Below, piece by piece: positions 26,160 through 34,683 of a DNA stretch of 64,000 bases. The notes under the pieces are model-generated. The model did not search any database, was not told the origin of the DNA, and was given only the letters and a program-made list of their open reading frames with translations. How positions within the stretch are numbered: the first letter of the stretch is position 1; every line of letters begins with the position of its first letter. This stretch comes from CAZIVP01 sp964542915. GTDB taxonomy: Bacteria; Calditrichota; Calditrichia; Calditrichales; Calditrichaceae. The stretch spans positions 1-64,000 of the forward strand of contig CAZIVP010000014.1 of NCBI GenBank assembly GCA_964542915.1. Reading direction: 5' to 3'. A program made the position numbers and the translations under genes.

Positions 26160-27476
26160 ATGATTTATACAGAAAAGCAAAAAGAAATCGGTAAACGAAT
26201 TAACCCCGATACGGTCATCAATAACTGGAAAGACTGGAAGTGGCAATTACGCCATTCCGTTAAAGATATCGATACATTTGAACACCTACTCGGCGTAACC
26301 TTTGGCTCCGAAGAGCGCATGGAATTGAATGAAACCATGCAAAAGTTTCCGCTGTCGGTGCCGCCTTACTATATCTCCCTGATCGATTCGAACGATTACC
26401 GCAACGATCCCATATACAAACAGGCGTTTCCGTCTTCCGGGGAATTGATGATTTCCGAGCACGATATGTCCGATCCGTTGGCCGAAGACACGGACAGTCC
26501 CGTCCCGGGCATCACGCACCGCTATCCCGACCGGGTACTGTTTACCATCAGCAACATATGTTCCATGTATTGCCGGCATTGTACAAGAAAGCGTAAAGTC
26601 GGCGACCGGGATTTTATTCCGGACCGCGCGATCATTCAGCAAGGTATTGATTATATTAAACGTACGTCTTCCGTACGGGATGTGCTGCTTTCCGGCGGCG
26701 ATCCGTTCATGCTGTCCGATCAATATCTGGACTGGATACTAAGTGAGATTCGCGCCATCGACCATGTGGAGGTTATTCGCATCGGAACACGTATGCCGGT
26801 TGTATTGCCGTATCGCGTAACGGATGAACTGGTCAATGTATTGAAGAAATATCATCCGATTTGGGTGAATACTCATTTTAACCATCCCCGCGAAATTACC
26901 ACTTCATCCAAACAGGCGTTACGTAAGCTGGCCGACGCCGGCATTCCGCTGGGCAACCAGTCGGTGCTGTTGGCAGGCGTAAACGATTGTCCGCGCATTA
27001 TGAAATCGCTCGTACACAAACTGGTGAAAAACCGCGTCCGGCCCTATTACCTGTACCAGTGCGATTTGTCCGAGGGTTTGGCACACTTTCGCACGCCGGT
27101 GGGTAAAGGGATCGAAATTATCGAAAGTTTGATCGGACACACCAGCGGATTTGCCGTGCCCATGTATGTGATCGACGCGCCGGGCGGCGGCGGTAAGATT
27201 CCGATCATGCCCAATTACATTATTTCCTGGTCGACCAATAAAGTGGTGCTCCGCAATTATGAAGGCGTTATCACCACCTACCAGGAACCGGATGAATACA
27301 AGCCGGTCTTCTGCGATCGCGACTGTGATCGATGCGAACTGCATCTCAAGCTGGAGGAAGGCGACGAATACAATGCCACCGGTATCGCACAGTTGCTTTC
27401 GGACGCCGATGAAAACATCGCGCTGGTACCCGAAAAGAATGAACGGTTCGAACGTCGGAAAAACGAAGATAAATAA
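26160..27476 (+). CDS. ablA: Lysine 2,3-aminomutase
   Basis: This radical SAM/PLP enzyme converts L-alpha-lysine to L-beta-lysine. The 438-residue protein has the cluster motif CSMYCRHC (Cys134, Cys138, Cys141), which binds the 4Fe-4S centre and SAM, the SGGDPFMLSD block, THFNHPREIT, and the PLP lysine in GGGGKIPIMP (about Lys346). Near the C-terminus, CDRDCDRCEL gives the cysteines that bind structural zinc in KamA enzymes. It is followed, 3 bases on, by a gene whose C-terminal half is the beta-lysine N-acetyltransferase AblB, so the product is most likely used to make the osmolyte N-epsilon-acetyl-beta-lysine rather than to degrade lysine. Confidence 0.94.
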   Translation: MIYTEKQKEIGKRINPDTVINNWKDWKWQLRHSVKDIDTFEHLLGVTFGSEERMELNETMQKFPLSVPPYYISLIDSNDYRNDPIYKQAFPSSGELMISEHDMSDPLAEDTDSPVPGITHRYPDRVLFTISNICSMYCRHCTRKRKVGDRDFIPDRAIIQQGIDYIKRTSSVRDVLLSGGDPFMLSDQYLDWILSEIRAIDHVEVIRIGTRMPVVLPYRVTDELVNVLKKYHPIWVNTHFNHPREITTSSKQALRKLADAGIPLGNQSVLLAGVNDCPRIMKSLVHKLVKNRVRPYYLYQCDLSEGLAHFRTPVGKGIEIIESLIGHTSGFAVPMYVIDAPGGGGKIPIMPNYIISWSTNKVVLRNYEGVITTYQEPDEYKPVFCDRDCDRCELHLKLEEGDEYNATGIAQLLSDADENIALVPEKNERFERRKNEDK

Positions 27477-27479
27477 ACT

Positions 27480-29756
27480 ATGGTTATTGCGGATTATCTG
27501 ATATTTACGGTGTATTTTATCCTTGTTCTGGCAGTGGGCGTCTATTTCTATCGCAAAAACAAAGACCGTGAAGATTACTATGTGGGTGGTCGCAAAATGT
27601 CGCCTTCACACATCGGCATGTCGATTGTGGCCACCGATGTGGGCGGCGGATTTTCCATCGGACTGGGCGGCCTGGGTTTTGCGATGGGGCTCTCCGGAAG
27701 CTGGTTACTTTTCACCGGGCTGGTAGGCGCCTGGCTGGCCGCCGTGTTGATCATCCCCAAGATTAAGAAGGTGGACGCGCGCCTGGGCATGTTAACGTTT
27801 CCCGATTTCCTCCGTCATAAATACGATGGCCGGGTGGCTCTGGCCGCCGCCATTATTTCGGGCATCGGATATCTGGGATTCACCAGCGCACAGATACTGG
27901 CCGGCGCCAAACTGGCGGCCGGCAGCGTCTTTTCAGACTTCTCGCTCGGCATGGATCCGTTGCACTTTTCGCTTTATATCATGGCGGCCATCATTCTGCT
28001 GTACACCGTGCTCGGCGGTCTGAAGGCGGTCATCTATACCGATACCATCCAATGGATCATACTCCTGAGCGGCTTACTGCTGTTTGGCGTGCCCTTCGCC
28101 ATCATACACGCCGGCGGGCTGAACGCTATGAAGGCACAGCTTCCGGCCGAATTTTTCACCCTGACCAACATCGAACCGGTACAATTCATAAATTGGTTTT
28201 TTACCATCGTGCCCATCTGGTTCATCGCCATGACGCTTTACCAGCGCATTTACGCCACCCGGAGCGTTAAGGAAGCCAAACGCGCTTTTTACACAGCCGG
28301 ACTGCTGGAATACCCCATCATGTCGTTTTTAGGCGTTTTTCTGGGTATGAGTTCCCGCATCTTCTTCCCCGATGTGGAAGCCGAAATGGGCCTACCGATG
28401 TTATTACGGGACGTGTTGCCCATCGGTATTACCGGTATCGTAATCGCCGCCTATTTTTCAGCGATTATGTCTACCGCCGATAGCTGCCTGATCGCCAGCT
28501 CGGGCAACTTTGTTAACGATATAATTGAACCCTATCTTTTGCCCAAATTAAAAGATAAACAGCTGTTGCGGGTTTCCAACCTGGTTACGCTTATCATCGG
28601 AGCAGGCGCTTTGATTATCGCCAGCGCTTTTACGACTGTTCTGGAAATTATTTTGCACGCCTACGCCTTTATGGTCGCCGGACTGCTGGTACCCACCCTG
28701 GGCGCTTATTTCTGGAAAAAAAGCGACGCTCTTACGGCCCTCATCAGTATGATGACCGGCGGCGGCGTTACCTTGTTTCTGATCTTCAGTGATCTGTCCA
28801 TGCCGCTGGGGTTGGATGCCAGTATTTACGGTATCGCCATTTCAGCTGTAATCTTTTTCCCCGTCTCGTATCTGCGTTATCAGTTAAAAGGAAAAACCAT
28901 GTTCGACACTATTGAAAAAATCAATCAATCCACCGTACAATACGGACCCAATAACGATCGCGTTTATTTAATGAAATTGCATCGCAGCGATTATCCGGAA
29001 ATCATCGGCCGTTTGCACGAGATAGCGGAACAAAACCGCTATGGTAAAATATTTGCCAAAATTCCCGCCTGGGCCGAAGCCCATTTTAAAAAAGAAGGTT
29101 ACATAGAAGAAGCCCGTATACCGCGTTTTTATAACGGCGAAACGGATGCGCTTTTCCAATGCAAATACTTAAATAAGGATGGACGTAATCGCCCCGATGA
29201 TGAACAGCAACAAATAATCGATCACAATCTGGAGCTGGCGCGGCAAAAACACAGCGATGAAGCCAAAAACGTCGCCTTTTCCTCCGATCATTTTGAGGTG
29301 CGTCCTCTCCGGGACGAAGATATGGAAGAACTCAGCGGCGTTTATACCTCGGTTTTCAAAACATATCCCTTTCCGATTCACGATGTGGACTATTTGCGCG
29401 AAACAATGCAGGACCACATCGTCTATTTCGGCGCCTTCAAAGACGGCAAACTGGCGGCCGCCTCTTCCTGCGAATTGGATGAAGCCGGCAGCAATGTGGA
29501 AATGACCGATTTTGCCACCCTCCCCGAATACCGCGGCCACGGGCTGGCGACAAAGCTTTTACACAAAATGGAGAAAGCGATGCAGGAGCGCGGCATCAAG
29601 ACCGCATATACGATTGCCCGCGCCCTTTCGGCGGGCATGAACATCACATTCGCCAAAATGGGTTACCAGTTCGGCGGCACTCTTGTTAATAATACGAATA
29701 TATCCGGTAAGATTGAAAGTATGAACGTCTGGTATAAGTCGCTTGCTAACGGTTAA
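27480..29756 (+). CDS. Sodium:solute symporter fused to beta-lysine acetyltransferase (AblB)
   Basis: One unbroken 758-codon frame encodes two proteins' worth of sequence. Residues 1-~470 form a sodium:solute symporter (SSS family) with about thirteen membrane spans, with DYYVGGRKMSPSHIGMSIVA and AYFSAIMSTADSCLIASSGN as family blocks. Residues ~474-758 match AblB, the GNAT acetyltransferase that makes N-epsilon-acetyl-beta-lysine: VYLMKLHRSDYPEIIGRLHE, then the acetyl-CoA loop TLPEYRGHGLATKLLHKMEK and the end block FAKMGYQFGGTL. Met474 (28899-28901) has AAAGGA upstream at 6-7 bases, so free AblB may also be made by internal initiation. The ablA stop is 3 bases upstream. The solute carried is not known; lysine, beta-lysine or a compatible solute is plausible. 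That the full-length fusion is made is inference. Confidence 0.88.
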   Translation: MVIADYLIFTVYFILVLAVGVYFYRKNKDREDYYVGGRKMSPSHIGMSIVATDVGGGFSIGLGGLGFAMGLSGSWLLFTGLVGAWLAAVLIIPKIKKVDARLGMLTFPDFLRHKYDGRVALAAAIISGIGYLGFTSAQILAGAKLAAGSVFSDFSLGMDPLHFSLYIMAAIILLYTVLGGLKAVIYTDTIQWIILLSGLLLFGVPFAIIHAGGLNAMKAQLPAEFFTLTNIEPVQFINWFFTIVPIWFIAMTLYQRIYATRSVKEAKRAFYTAGLLEYPIMSFLGVFLGMSSRIFFPDVEAEMGLPMLLRDVLPIGITGIVIAAYFSAIMSTADSCLIASSGNFVNDIIEPYLLPKLKDKQLLRVSNLVTLIIGAGALIIASAFTTVLEIILHAYAFMVAGLLVPTLGAYFWKKSDALTALISMMTGGGVTLFLIFSDLSMPLGLDASIYGIAISAVIFFPVSYLRYQLKGKTMFDTIEKINQSTVQYGPNNDRVYLMKLHRSDYPEIIGRLHEIAEQNRYGKIFAKIPAWAEAHFKKEGYIEEARIPRFYNGETDALFQCKYLNKDGRNRPDDEQQQIIDHNLELARQKHSDEAKNVAFSSDHFEVRPLRDEDMEELSGVYTSVFKTYPFPIHDVDYLRETMQDHIVYFGAFKDGKLAAASSCELDEAGSNVEMTDFATLPEYRGHGLATKLLHKMEKAMQERGIKTAYTIARALSAGMNITFAKMGYQFGGTLVNNTNISGKIESMNVWYKSLANG

Positions 29757-29862
29757 CCAGCTCTAAAGTACGTACCCATCCATGCTGCTGAATACCATAG
29801 CCCGTAGCCCTGGTTTGCCACCTATTTACGGTCTGATTAAAGATTCACACAATATTAGAACT

Positions 29863-30624
29863 TTACTGATAAGCGGCGCCGGCGCGCCGAAACAATAACG
29901 CCGATACAACAAACAGTAAGGCGAATAACGCATTCAGAATGAAGACGCCTGCTATACCCGCAGGTTCTGCCAGGTCAGGCTTCCAGATAATCAGCGCCAT
30001 CACCGGTACCAGCATTTGTGCCAGCGCTGCCGCAAACAAGGTGCGCGCCATGCCGCGCGGCCGGAGACGCGCCATGCCGGCGCCGATGAAACCGACAAGA
30101 AGCACCCCGAAGTACAAGGCGTTGGCTGGATTGTCCTCGGATCCGATGATTCCGACGGCCAGGTTTACCCAAATAAGGAGCAAGCCCGTTACCACCGCAA
30201 CGCCGACGCCGGCGCGATAGGCGATGCTGTCCGAAAAGCGCGAAATCAGCACAAAGGCACTGCCCGCACCGAACAAAAGGACGCCCATGACGACGAAATC
30301 AAACAAGTTCCAATTGACTTCGGTGGTAAAGAACATCGCTGCGAACGGTACCATTAAAAGAAACGCAGTGGCGAGGGCAACATACCACATCTGGCGGCGG
30401 ATGCTGCGGCGAACGCGTTTCAGCGTCTTCATTTCCAAATCATCCGGCGCGGGTATGTTCGACGAAATGAGCCCGGCGTCTAATTTTCCCGTGCGAATCA
30501 TCCGGGCGATCCCGGGATCGTTTTGCGCATACGCTTCGACTAGAGCGCACGATTCTTCACTTGCTTCGCCGGCGATATAGGCCGGCAATAAATCAAGAAT
30601 AACATTTCGCGGCACGGATTCCAT
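29863..30624 (-). CDS. Anti-sigma-factor-like membrane protein
   Basis: The N-terminal ~60 residues (MESVPRNVILDLLPAYIAGE then ASEESCALVEAYAQNDPGIA) resemble the sigma-binding start of anti-sigma proteins, but the usual H-x3-C-x2-C zinc site is absent. After a basic segment (RVRRSIRRQMW) come about six hydrophobic spans. The protein is 253 residues. It is encoded 16 bases after an ECF sigma factor gene on the same strand, the usual arrangement for an anti-sigma factor holding that sigma at the membrane. The role rests mainly on position. Confidence 0.65.
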   Translation of the reverse strand: MESVPRNVILDLLPAYIAGEASEESCALVEAYAQNDPGIARMIRTGKLDAGLISSNIPAPDDLEMKTLKRVRRSIRRQMWYVALATAFLLMVPFAAMFFTTEVNWNLFDFVVMGVLLFGAGSAFVLISRFSDSIAYRAGVGVAVVTGLLLIWVNLAVGIIGSEDNPANALYFGVLLVGFIGAGMARLRPRGMARTLFAAALAQMLVPVMALIIWKPDLAEPAGIAGVFILNALFALLFVVSALLFRRAGAAYQ

Positions 30625-30640
30625 TTGGTTCTCCTAAGTT

Positions 30641-31132
30641 TCAGATTTCTTTAATTCCTTCACGATTCGCCTGCCAGTGCGCGAGTTTAAGCCTCAGCCG
30701 GTGCACCTTAACTTTGGCCGATACTAACGAGATGTTGAGCGCGTTCGCGATTTCATTATAAGCGGCTCCCTCTGCCCGGAGTTGCAGGGCGGTGCGGTCA
30801 ATCTCGGGAAACGTCCGAAGGTAGGCCTGCAGAGCTTCCCATTCGGTTTTATGACGGATGCCCTCTTCGACATGCGCCGCGGGATCCGGCAGCTCCGGCG
30901 GAAGCTCGCTGAGCCGCTTTCGACGCCGCAGCGACTGGAGATGCAGATTGCGCGCGATGGTAAGCAGATAGCCTTTGACCGTAGCCGATACCAGCGGCGC
31001 CTTCCCTGTGAGGGCGCGCGCAAATGTTTCGGCGGTAATATCTTCCGCCTCCGCAGCATCGCCGCATAAAAACAGAGCGAAGCGGTAAATGTCGTTCGCG
31101 TAACGTGTGTATAGCTCGTGGAAATCAGTCAT
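30641..31132 (-). CDS. ECF-type RNA polymerase sigma factor
   Basis: The protein is a short sigma-70 family member with region 2 (YRFALFLCGDAAEAEDITAE and TFARAL, LLTIARNLHLQSLRRRKR) and region 4 (LRTFPEIDRTALQLRAEGA, YNEIANALNISLVSAKVKVH) but no regions 1.1 or 3, as in ECF factors. ATG at 31130-31132 is preferred over the TTG two codons earlier because AGCAGG is 7 bases upstream of it. The downstream gene encodes a membrane protein likely to restrain it. It lies between two osmolyte loci, so control of osmotic or envelope stress genes is plausible but unproven. Confidence 0.9.
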   Translation of the reverse strand: MTDFHELYTRYANDIYRFALFLCGDAAEAEDITAETFARALTGKAPLVSATVKGYLLTIARNLHLQSLRRRKRLSELPPELPDPAAHVEEGIRHKTEWEALQAYLRTFPEIDRTALQLRAEGAAYNEIANALNISLVSAKVKVHRLRLKLAHWQANREGIKEI

Positions 31133-31601
31133 AATCAACCTGCTTTAAACACAATATGGAATTATCGCGCAAAAGTTACAAGCCGCCTTCAAAAAATATT
31201 TCCCGATCGTTGTAAACGGCAGCAGGAGTAACCGGGCCAGAGGGCGCCTATCGATGGTTGTGCGTTGCCGGCGAGCTTCAGGCATCTCGCTCGTTTGGTG
31301 GATACCGTTAGCTCAAACAGACGCGGGTACGATAAAAAATTTCAATTCACGATTAAAACACACGGGTGCACGCGGAGGATGCGCACCCTCTCTTCGGCGG
31401 AATAGCGTTTATGTTTTACCATAATTTGAACCTCCTTTAAAATTGAGATTAGGTTATGTTAAACATTTACCTTGGGAAGCCCAATTCCATCTGAAGCAAA
31501 CGACCAGCCCATCGCCGGTAATTAACTTTGATAACACCCTGTCTTTTTTATATTTTACACTATAGATTGTTATCACGTAAACTTAATGAACAGGAGCCTT
31601 T
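31133..31601. other. Gene-free region upstream of sigma factor and fructokinase genes
   Basis: These 469 bases hold divergent promoters for the sigma factor gene and the sucrose operon, and a 27-codon transposase remnant (31342-31422). A GGGTGC/GCACCC inverted pair at 31364-31388 lies within that remnant. Nothing else was identified. Confidence 0.45.
31342..31422 (-). pseudogene. Transposase N-terminal remnant
   Basis: A frame of 26 codons reads MVKHKRYSAEERVRILR and then loses family likeness before a stop. This opening is that of a transposase helix-turn-helix protein of the IS3 OrfA or similar kind. AAAGGAGG lies about 7 bases upstream of the ATG, so the original ribosome site is intact. 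The rest of the element is not present downstream, so a deletion or rearrangement removed it. The family assignment comes from a short segment only. Confidence 0.45.
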
Positions 31602-32522
31602 ATGCACTATTCCCGACCCCTGATTTTCGGCGAAGTCTTGTTCGACGTCTTCGATGACAATACGGAGGTGCTGGGCGGAGCGCCGTTTAACGTCGCCTGG
31701 CACCTGCAGGGATTCGGCCTCGATCCTTTGATGATCACACGCATTGGCCGGGACGAACGCGGCGAACGCGTGCTCCAATATATGCGCGACTGGGGTATGG
31801 ATACAGCCGGCGTACAGGAAGATGAACATTATCCCACCGGTATTGTATCGGTCACATTGCAGGAAGGTCAACCAACCTTTGATATTGTGCCCCAACAGGC
31901 GTACGATTTTATCAGTCCGGCGCAGACCGAAAAACTTTTAGAGAGGGATTTTGAGACATCTATATTTTACCATGGTTCGCTGGCGGCGCGCCATGACACC
32001 AGCCGCCAGGCCCTCTTTAATTTACTGGAAAGCATTCCCTCAGCCGTGTTCATGGATGTAAATCTCCGCGATCCCTGGTGGAATATGGATATCCTGCGCC
32101 CTCTTCTCACCACCACACAATATTTGAAATTGAATGAAGAAGAATTGGAGCTGATCACCGACGCGTCGACTTCAGGGGATACCGACCCTCCCTCCATGGC
32201 AGCCGTTTTGCTGAAACGCTACCATCTGCGGGCCGCCGTTATCACGCGCGGCGAACGGGGCGCTTTAGCGGTGGATGCATCGCAGAAGGAACTTGAGGTC
32301 AAACCCAGGCCCATCCCCGATCTAAAGGACACGGTTGGCGCCGGAGACGCCTTCAGCGCCGTTTTGATTATGGGCCTTATCCGCAACTGGCCTTTTAAAA
32401 TTACCATGGACCGCGCCATGACGTTTGCCTCGGCCATTTGCTCCATACGCGGCGCCACGACTAAAGAACAAAAGCTGTACGATCAATTTACTTCGAAATG
32501 GAGCGCAACACATGTCAAATGA
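31602..32522 (+). CDS. PfkB-family fructokinase
   Basis: The 306-residue sugar kinase has PfkB motifs: LGGAPFNVAWHLQGFG near the start (binding of sugar) and DTVGAGDAFSAVLIMG near residue 243-258 (phosphate transfer, with the catalytic Asp in GAGD). ASFS-type GGAPFN with the FGEVLFDVF opening is typical of fructokinase. It is followed by sucrose-phosphate synthase (overlap 11 bases), so it likely phosphorylates the fructose released by sucrose synthase. The first ATG is used; upstream AACAGGAG gives a ribosome site. Confidence 0.9.
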   Translation: MHYSRPLIFGEVLFDVFDDNTEVLGGAPFNVAWHLQGFGLDPLMITRIGRDERGERVLQYMRDWGMDTAGVQEDEHYPTGIVSVTLQEGQPTFDIVPQQAYDFISPAQTEKLLERDFETSIFYHGSLAARHDTSRQALFNLLESIPSAVFMDVNLRDPWWNMDILRPLLTTTQYLKLNEEELELITDASTSGDTDPPSMAAVLLKRYHLRAAVITRGERGALAVDASQKELEVKPRPIPDLKDTVGAGDAFSAVLIMGLIRNWPFKITMDRAMTFASAICSIRGATTKEQKLYDQFTSKWSATHVK

Positions 32523-34683
32523 AAATGACAAACAACTCTACATTTTGATGCTCAGCATCCACGGCCTTTTACGCAGCAAAGACCTGGAATTGGGACGCGA
32601 CGCTGATACCGGCGGCCAAATCAAATATGTGATTGAACTGGCCCGCGCCCTTGCGGCCAACCCGCACGTAGGTCGCGTTGACGTGTTGACCCGCCAGGTC
32701 ATCGATAAAAAAGTGGACAAAATATACAGCCAGAGTGAAGAACAAATTTGCGAAGGCGCCCGAATCGTCCGCATTCCGGCCGGACCGCGGCGTTATTTGC
32801 GAAAAGAAGTTCTCTGGAATTATCTCGACAGTTTCTCGGACCAAACGTTGCAACACATTCGGCGTGTGGGCGATGTACCGGATGTGATTCACAGCCACTA
32901 CGCTGACGCCGGATACGTGGGCGCGCAAATCGCACGGCTTCTGGGCGTACCCTTTATTTTTACCGGCCATTCGCTCGGCCGCGTCAAAAAGGACCGGTTG
33001 CTGGAAAAGGGTCTCGAACCTTCCAAGATCGAAGGCCATTACAACATCTCTACCCGCATCGAAGCCGAAGAGTCGGCGCTGGATACCGCCACCTTTGTGG
33101 TCGCCAGTACACGGCAGGAAATCGAAGAACAATATAAAAAATATGAATATTACGATCCGCGGCGTATGGAGGTAATTCCGCCCGGCGTCGATTTGAATCG
33201 CTACTTTCCGCCAAAAAAAGCCGCCATACGAAAAGATGTGGAAGCAAAAATCAATCGCTTTTTGAAGAACCCAAACTTGCCGCTTATTCTGGCGCTCTCC
33301 CGCGCAGACGAACGAAAAAATATCGAGACGCTGATTCACGCCTATGGCAAAAATGATTATTTGCGCGAACATGCCAACCTGGCCATCGTCGCCGGTAACC
33401 GTGAAGATATCACCAAACTGGAGAAGGGCGCCCGCCGGGTATTGACGAATATTTTACTGCTCATCGACCGCTATAATCTTTACGGCAAAGCCGCTTACCC
33501 CAAGCAGCACGATCCCGAAGAAGTTCCCGATTTTTACCGCCTTGCCGCGCGTCAACAAGGGGTATTCGTCAATCCCGCTTTAACGGAACCTTTCGGCTTA
33601 ACGCTTTTGGAAGCGGCCGCCAGCGGAGTCCCGGTTGTGGCCACCAACGACGGTGGCCCGCAGGATATTATCGAAAATTGTCACAACGGTTTGCTCATCG
33701 ATCCCCTGGATGATGAGGCGATGGGCAAGGCCATTCAATCTATCATCGAAGACCGGGAGCGCTGGAAAACGTATTCGAGGCAGGGATTAGAGGGCGTGGA
33801 AAAACATTATTCCTGGAAAAGCCACGTGAACAACTACCTGCCGAAACTGGACAAAGTGTTGAAACGCCGCCATTACGGTCGTGATATCATCAGCCGCTAT
33901 AAAAGCCGCCTGCCCACCGTGGATCGCATCCTGCTGACCGACATCGATAACACCCTGTTGGGCGACGACGAGGCGTTGCAGGAGTTCCTGGAATTACTTA
34001 ACGATACCGAACACCATATCGGATTTGGTATTGCCACCGGCCGTCATCTGGAAAACGCCGTCCATACACTGGAAGAAAACAACGTACCTCTTCCGGATTT
34101 CTTTATCACATCCGTCGGCAGCGAAATCCATTACCAGAGCGGCGAGGTGGAAGACCGCTCGTGGAAGCATCATCTTAATTATTACTGGAAGCCAGAAAAA
34201 ATATATGAAATACTGGACGAACTGCCCGGTATGGAACGGCAACCGGCCAGCGAGCAGCGTCGTTATAAAATCAGTTATTACTACGATCCCAAAAACGCCC
34301 CTAAAAAACGGAAATTAACGCGCTTATTCCGGGAACATAAACTGAAGGTCAAAATCATCTATTCACACAATATGTATATGGATGTGTTACCGATCCGGGC
34401 TTCCAAGGGCCTGGCTTTAAGATATTTGGTAATGAAATGGGGTTTGGCTGCCGATCATGTACTGGTAGCCGGAGATTCCGGCAACGATGAAGAGATGCTC
34501 CGCGGAAACACACTGGGCGTGGTTGTGGGCAATTACAGTAAAGAATTAAGACGCCTGCACGGCAAACCGCGTATCTTTTTCGCAGAAGCGCATTACGCCC
34601 GCGGCATTATAGAGGGAATTAATCATTACAATTTTATGGAAGAAATTCAAATACCGGAGGAGGTTGATGATCAAGCATCTTGA
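32512..34683 (+). CDS. Bifunctional sucrose-phosphate synthase/phosphatase
   Basis: The 723-residue enzyme joins two domains. Residues 1-~460 form a GT4 sucrose-phosphate synthase (UDP- or ADP-glucose plus fructose 6-phosphate), with HGLLRSKDLELGRDADTGGQ, DVIHSHYADAGYVGAQIA, GHSLGRVKKDRLL and the donor-site block PALTEPFGLTLLEAAASG. Residues ~470-715 are a HAD-type sucrose-6-phosphate phosphatase with TDIDNTLLGDD (Asp477, Asp479), and GDSGNDEEML near the end, so its catalytic residues look intact and the protein could produce free sucrose. The ATG at 32512 overlaps the fructokinase stop by 11 bases; a longer frame upstream starts in the fructokinase gene and is not credible. Confidence 0.93.
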   Translation: MSNENDKQLYILMLSIHGLLRSKDLELGRDADTGGQIKYVIELARALAANPHVGRVDVLTRQVIDKKVDKIYSQSEEQICEGARIVRIPAGPRRYLRKEVLWNYLDSFSDQTLQHIRRVGDVPDVIHSHYADAGYVGAQIARLLGVPFIFTGHSLGRVKKDRLLEKGLEPSKIEGHYNISTRIEAEESALDTATFVVASTRQEIEEQYKKYEYYDPRRMEVIPPGVDLNRYFPPKKAAIRKDVEAKINRFLKNPNLPLILALSRADERKNIETLIHAYGKNDYLREHANLAIVAGNREDITKLEKGARRVLTNILLLIDRYNLYGKAAYPKQHDPEEVPDFYRLAARQQGVFVNPALTEPFGLTLLEAAASGVPVVATNDGGPQDIIENCHNGLLIDPLDDEAMGKAIQSIIEDRERWKTYSRQGLEGVEKHYSWKSHVNNYLPKLDKVLKRRHYGRDIISRYKSRLPTVDRILLTDIDNTLLGDDEALQEFLELLNDTEHHIGFGIATGRHLENAVHTLEENNVPLPDFFITSVGSEIHYQSGEVEDRSWKHHLNYYWKPEKIYEILDELPGMERQPASEQRRYKISYYYDPKNAPKKRKLTRLFREHKLKVKIIYSHNMYMDVLPIRASKGLALRYLVMKWGLAADHVLVAGDSGNDEEMLRGNTLGVVVGNYSKELRRLHGKPRIFFAEAHYARGIIEGINHYNFMEEIQIPEEVDDQAS

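Noticed and set aside
32425..32511. Longer start for the sucrose-phosphate synthase gene
   Set aside because: The extra 29 codons lie inside the fructokinase gene in another frame; a ribosome site and family alignment support 32512.
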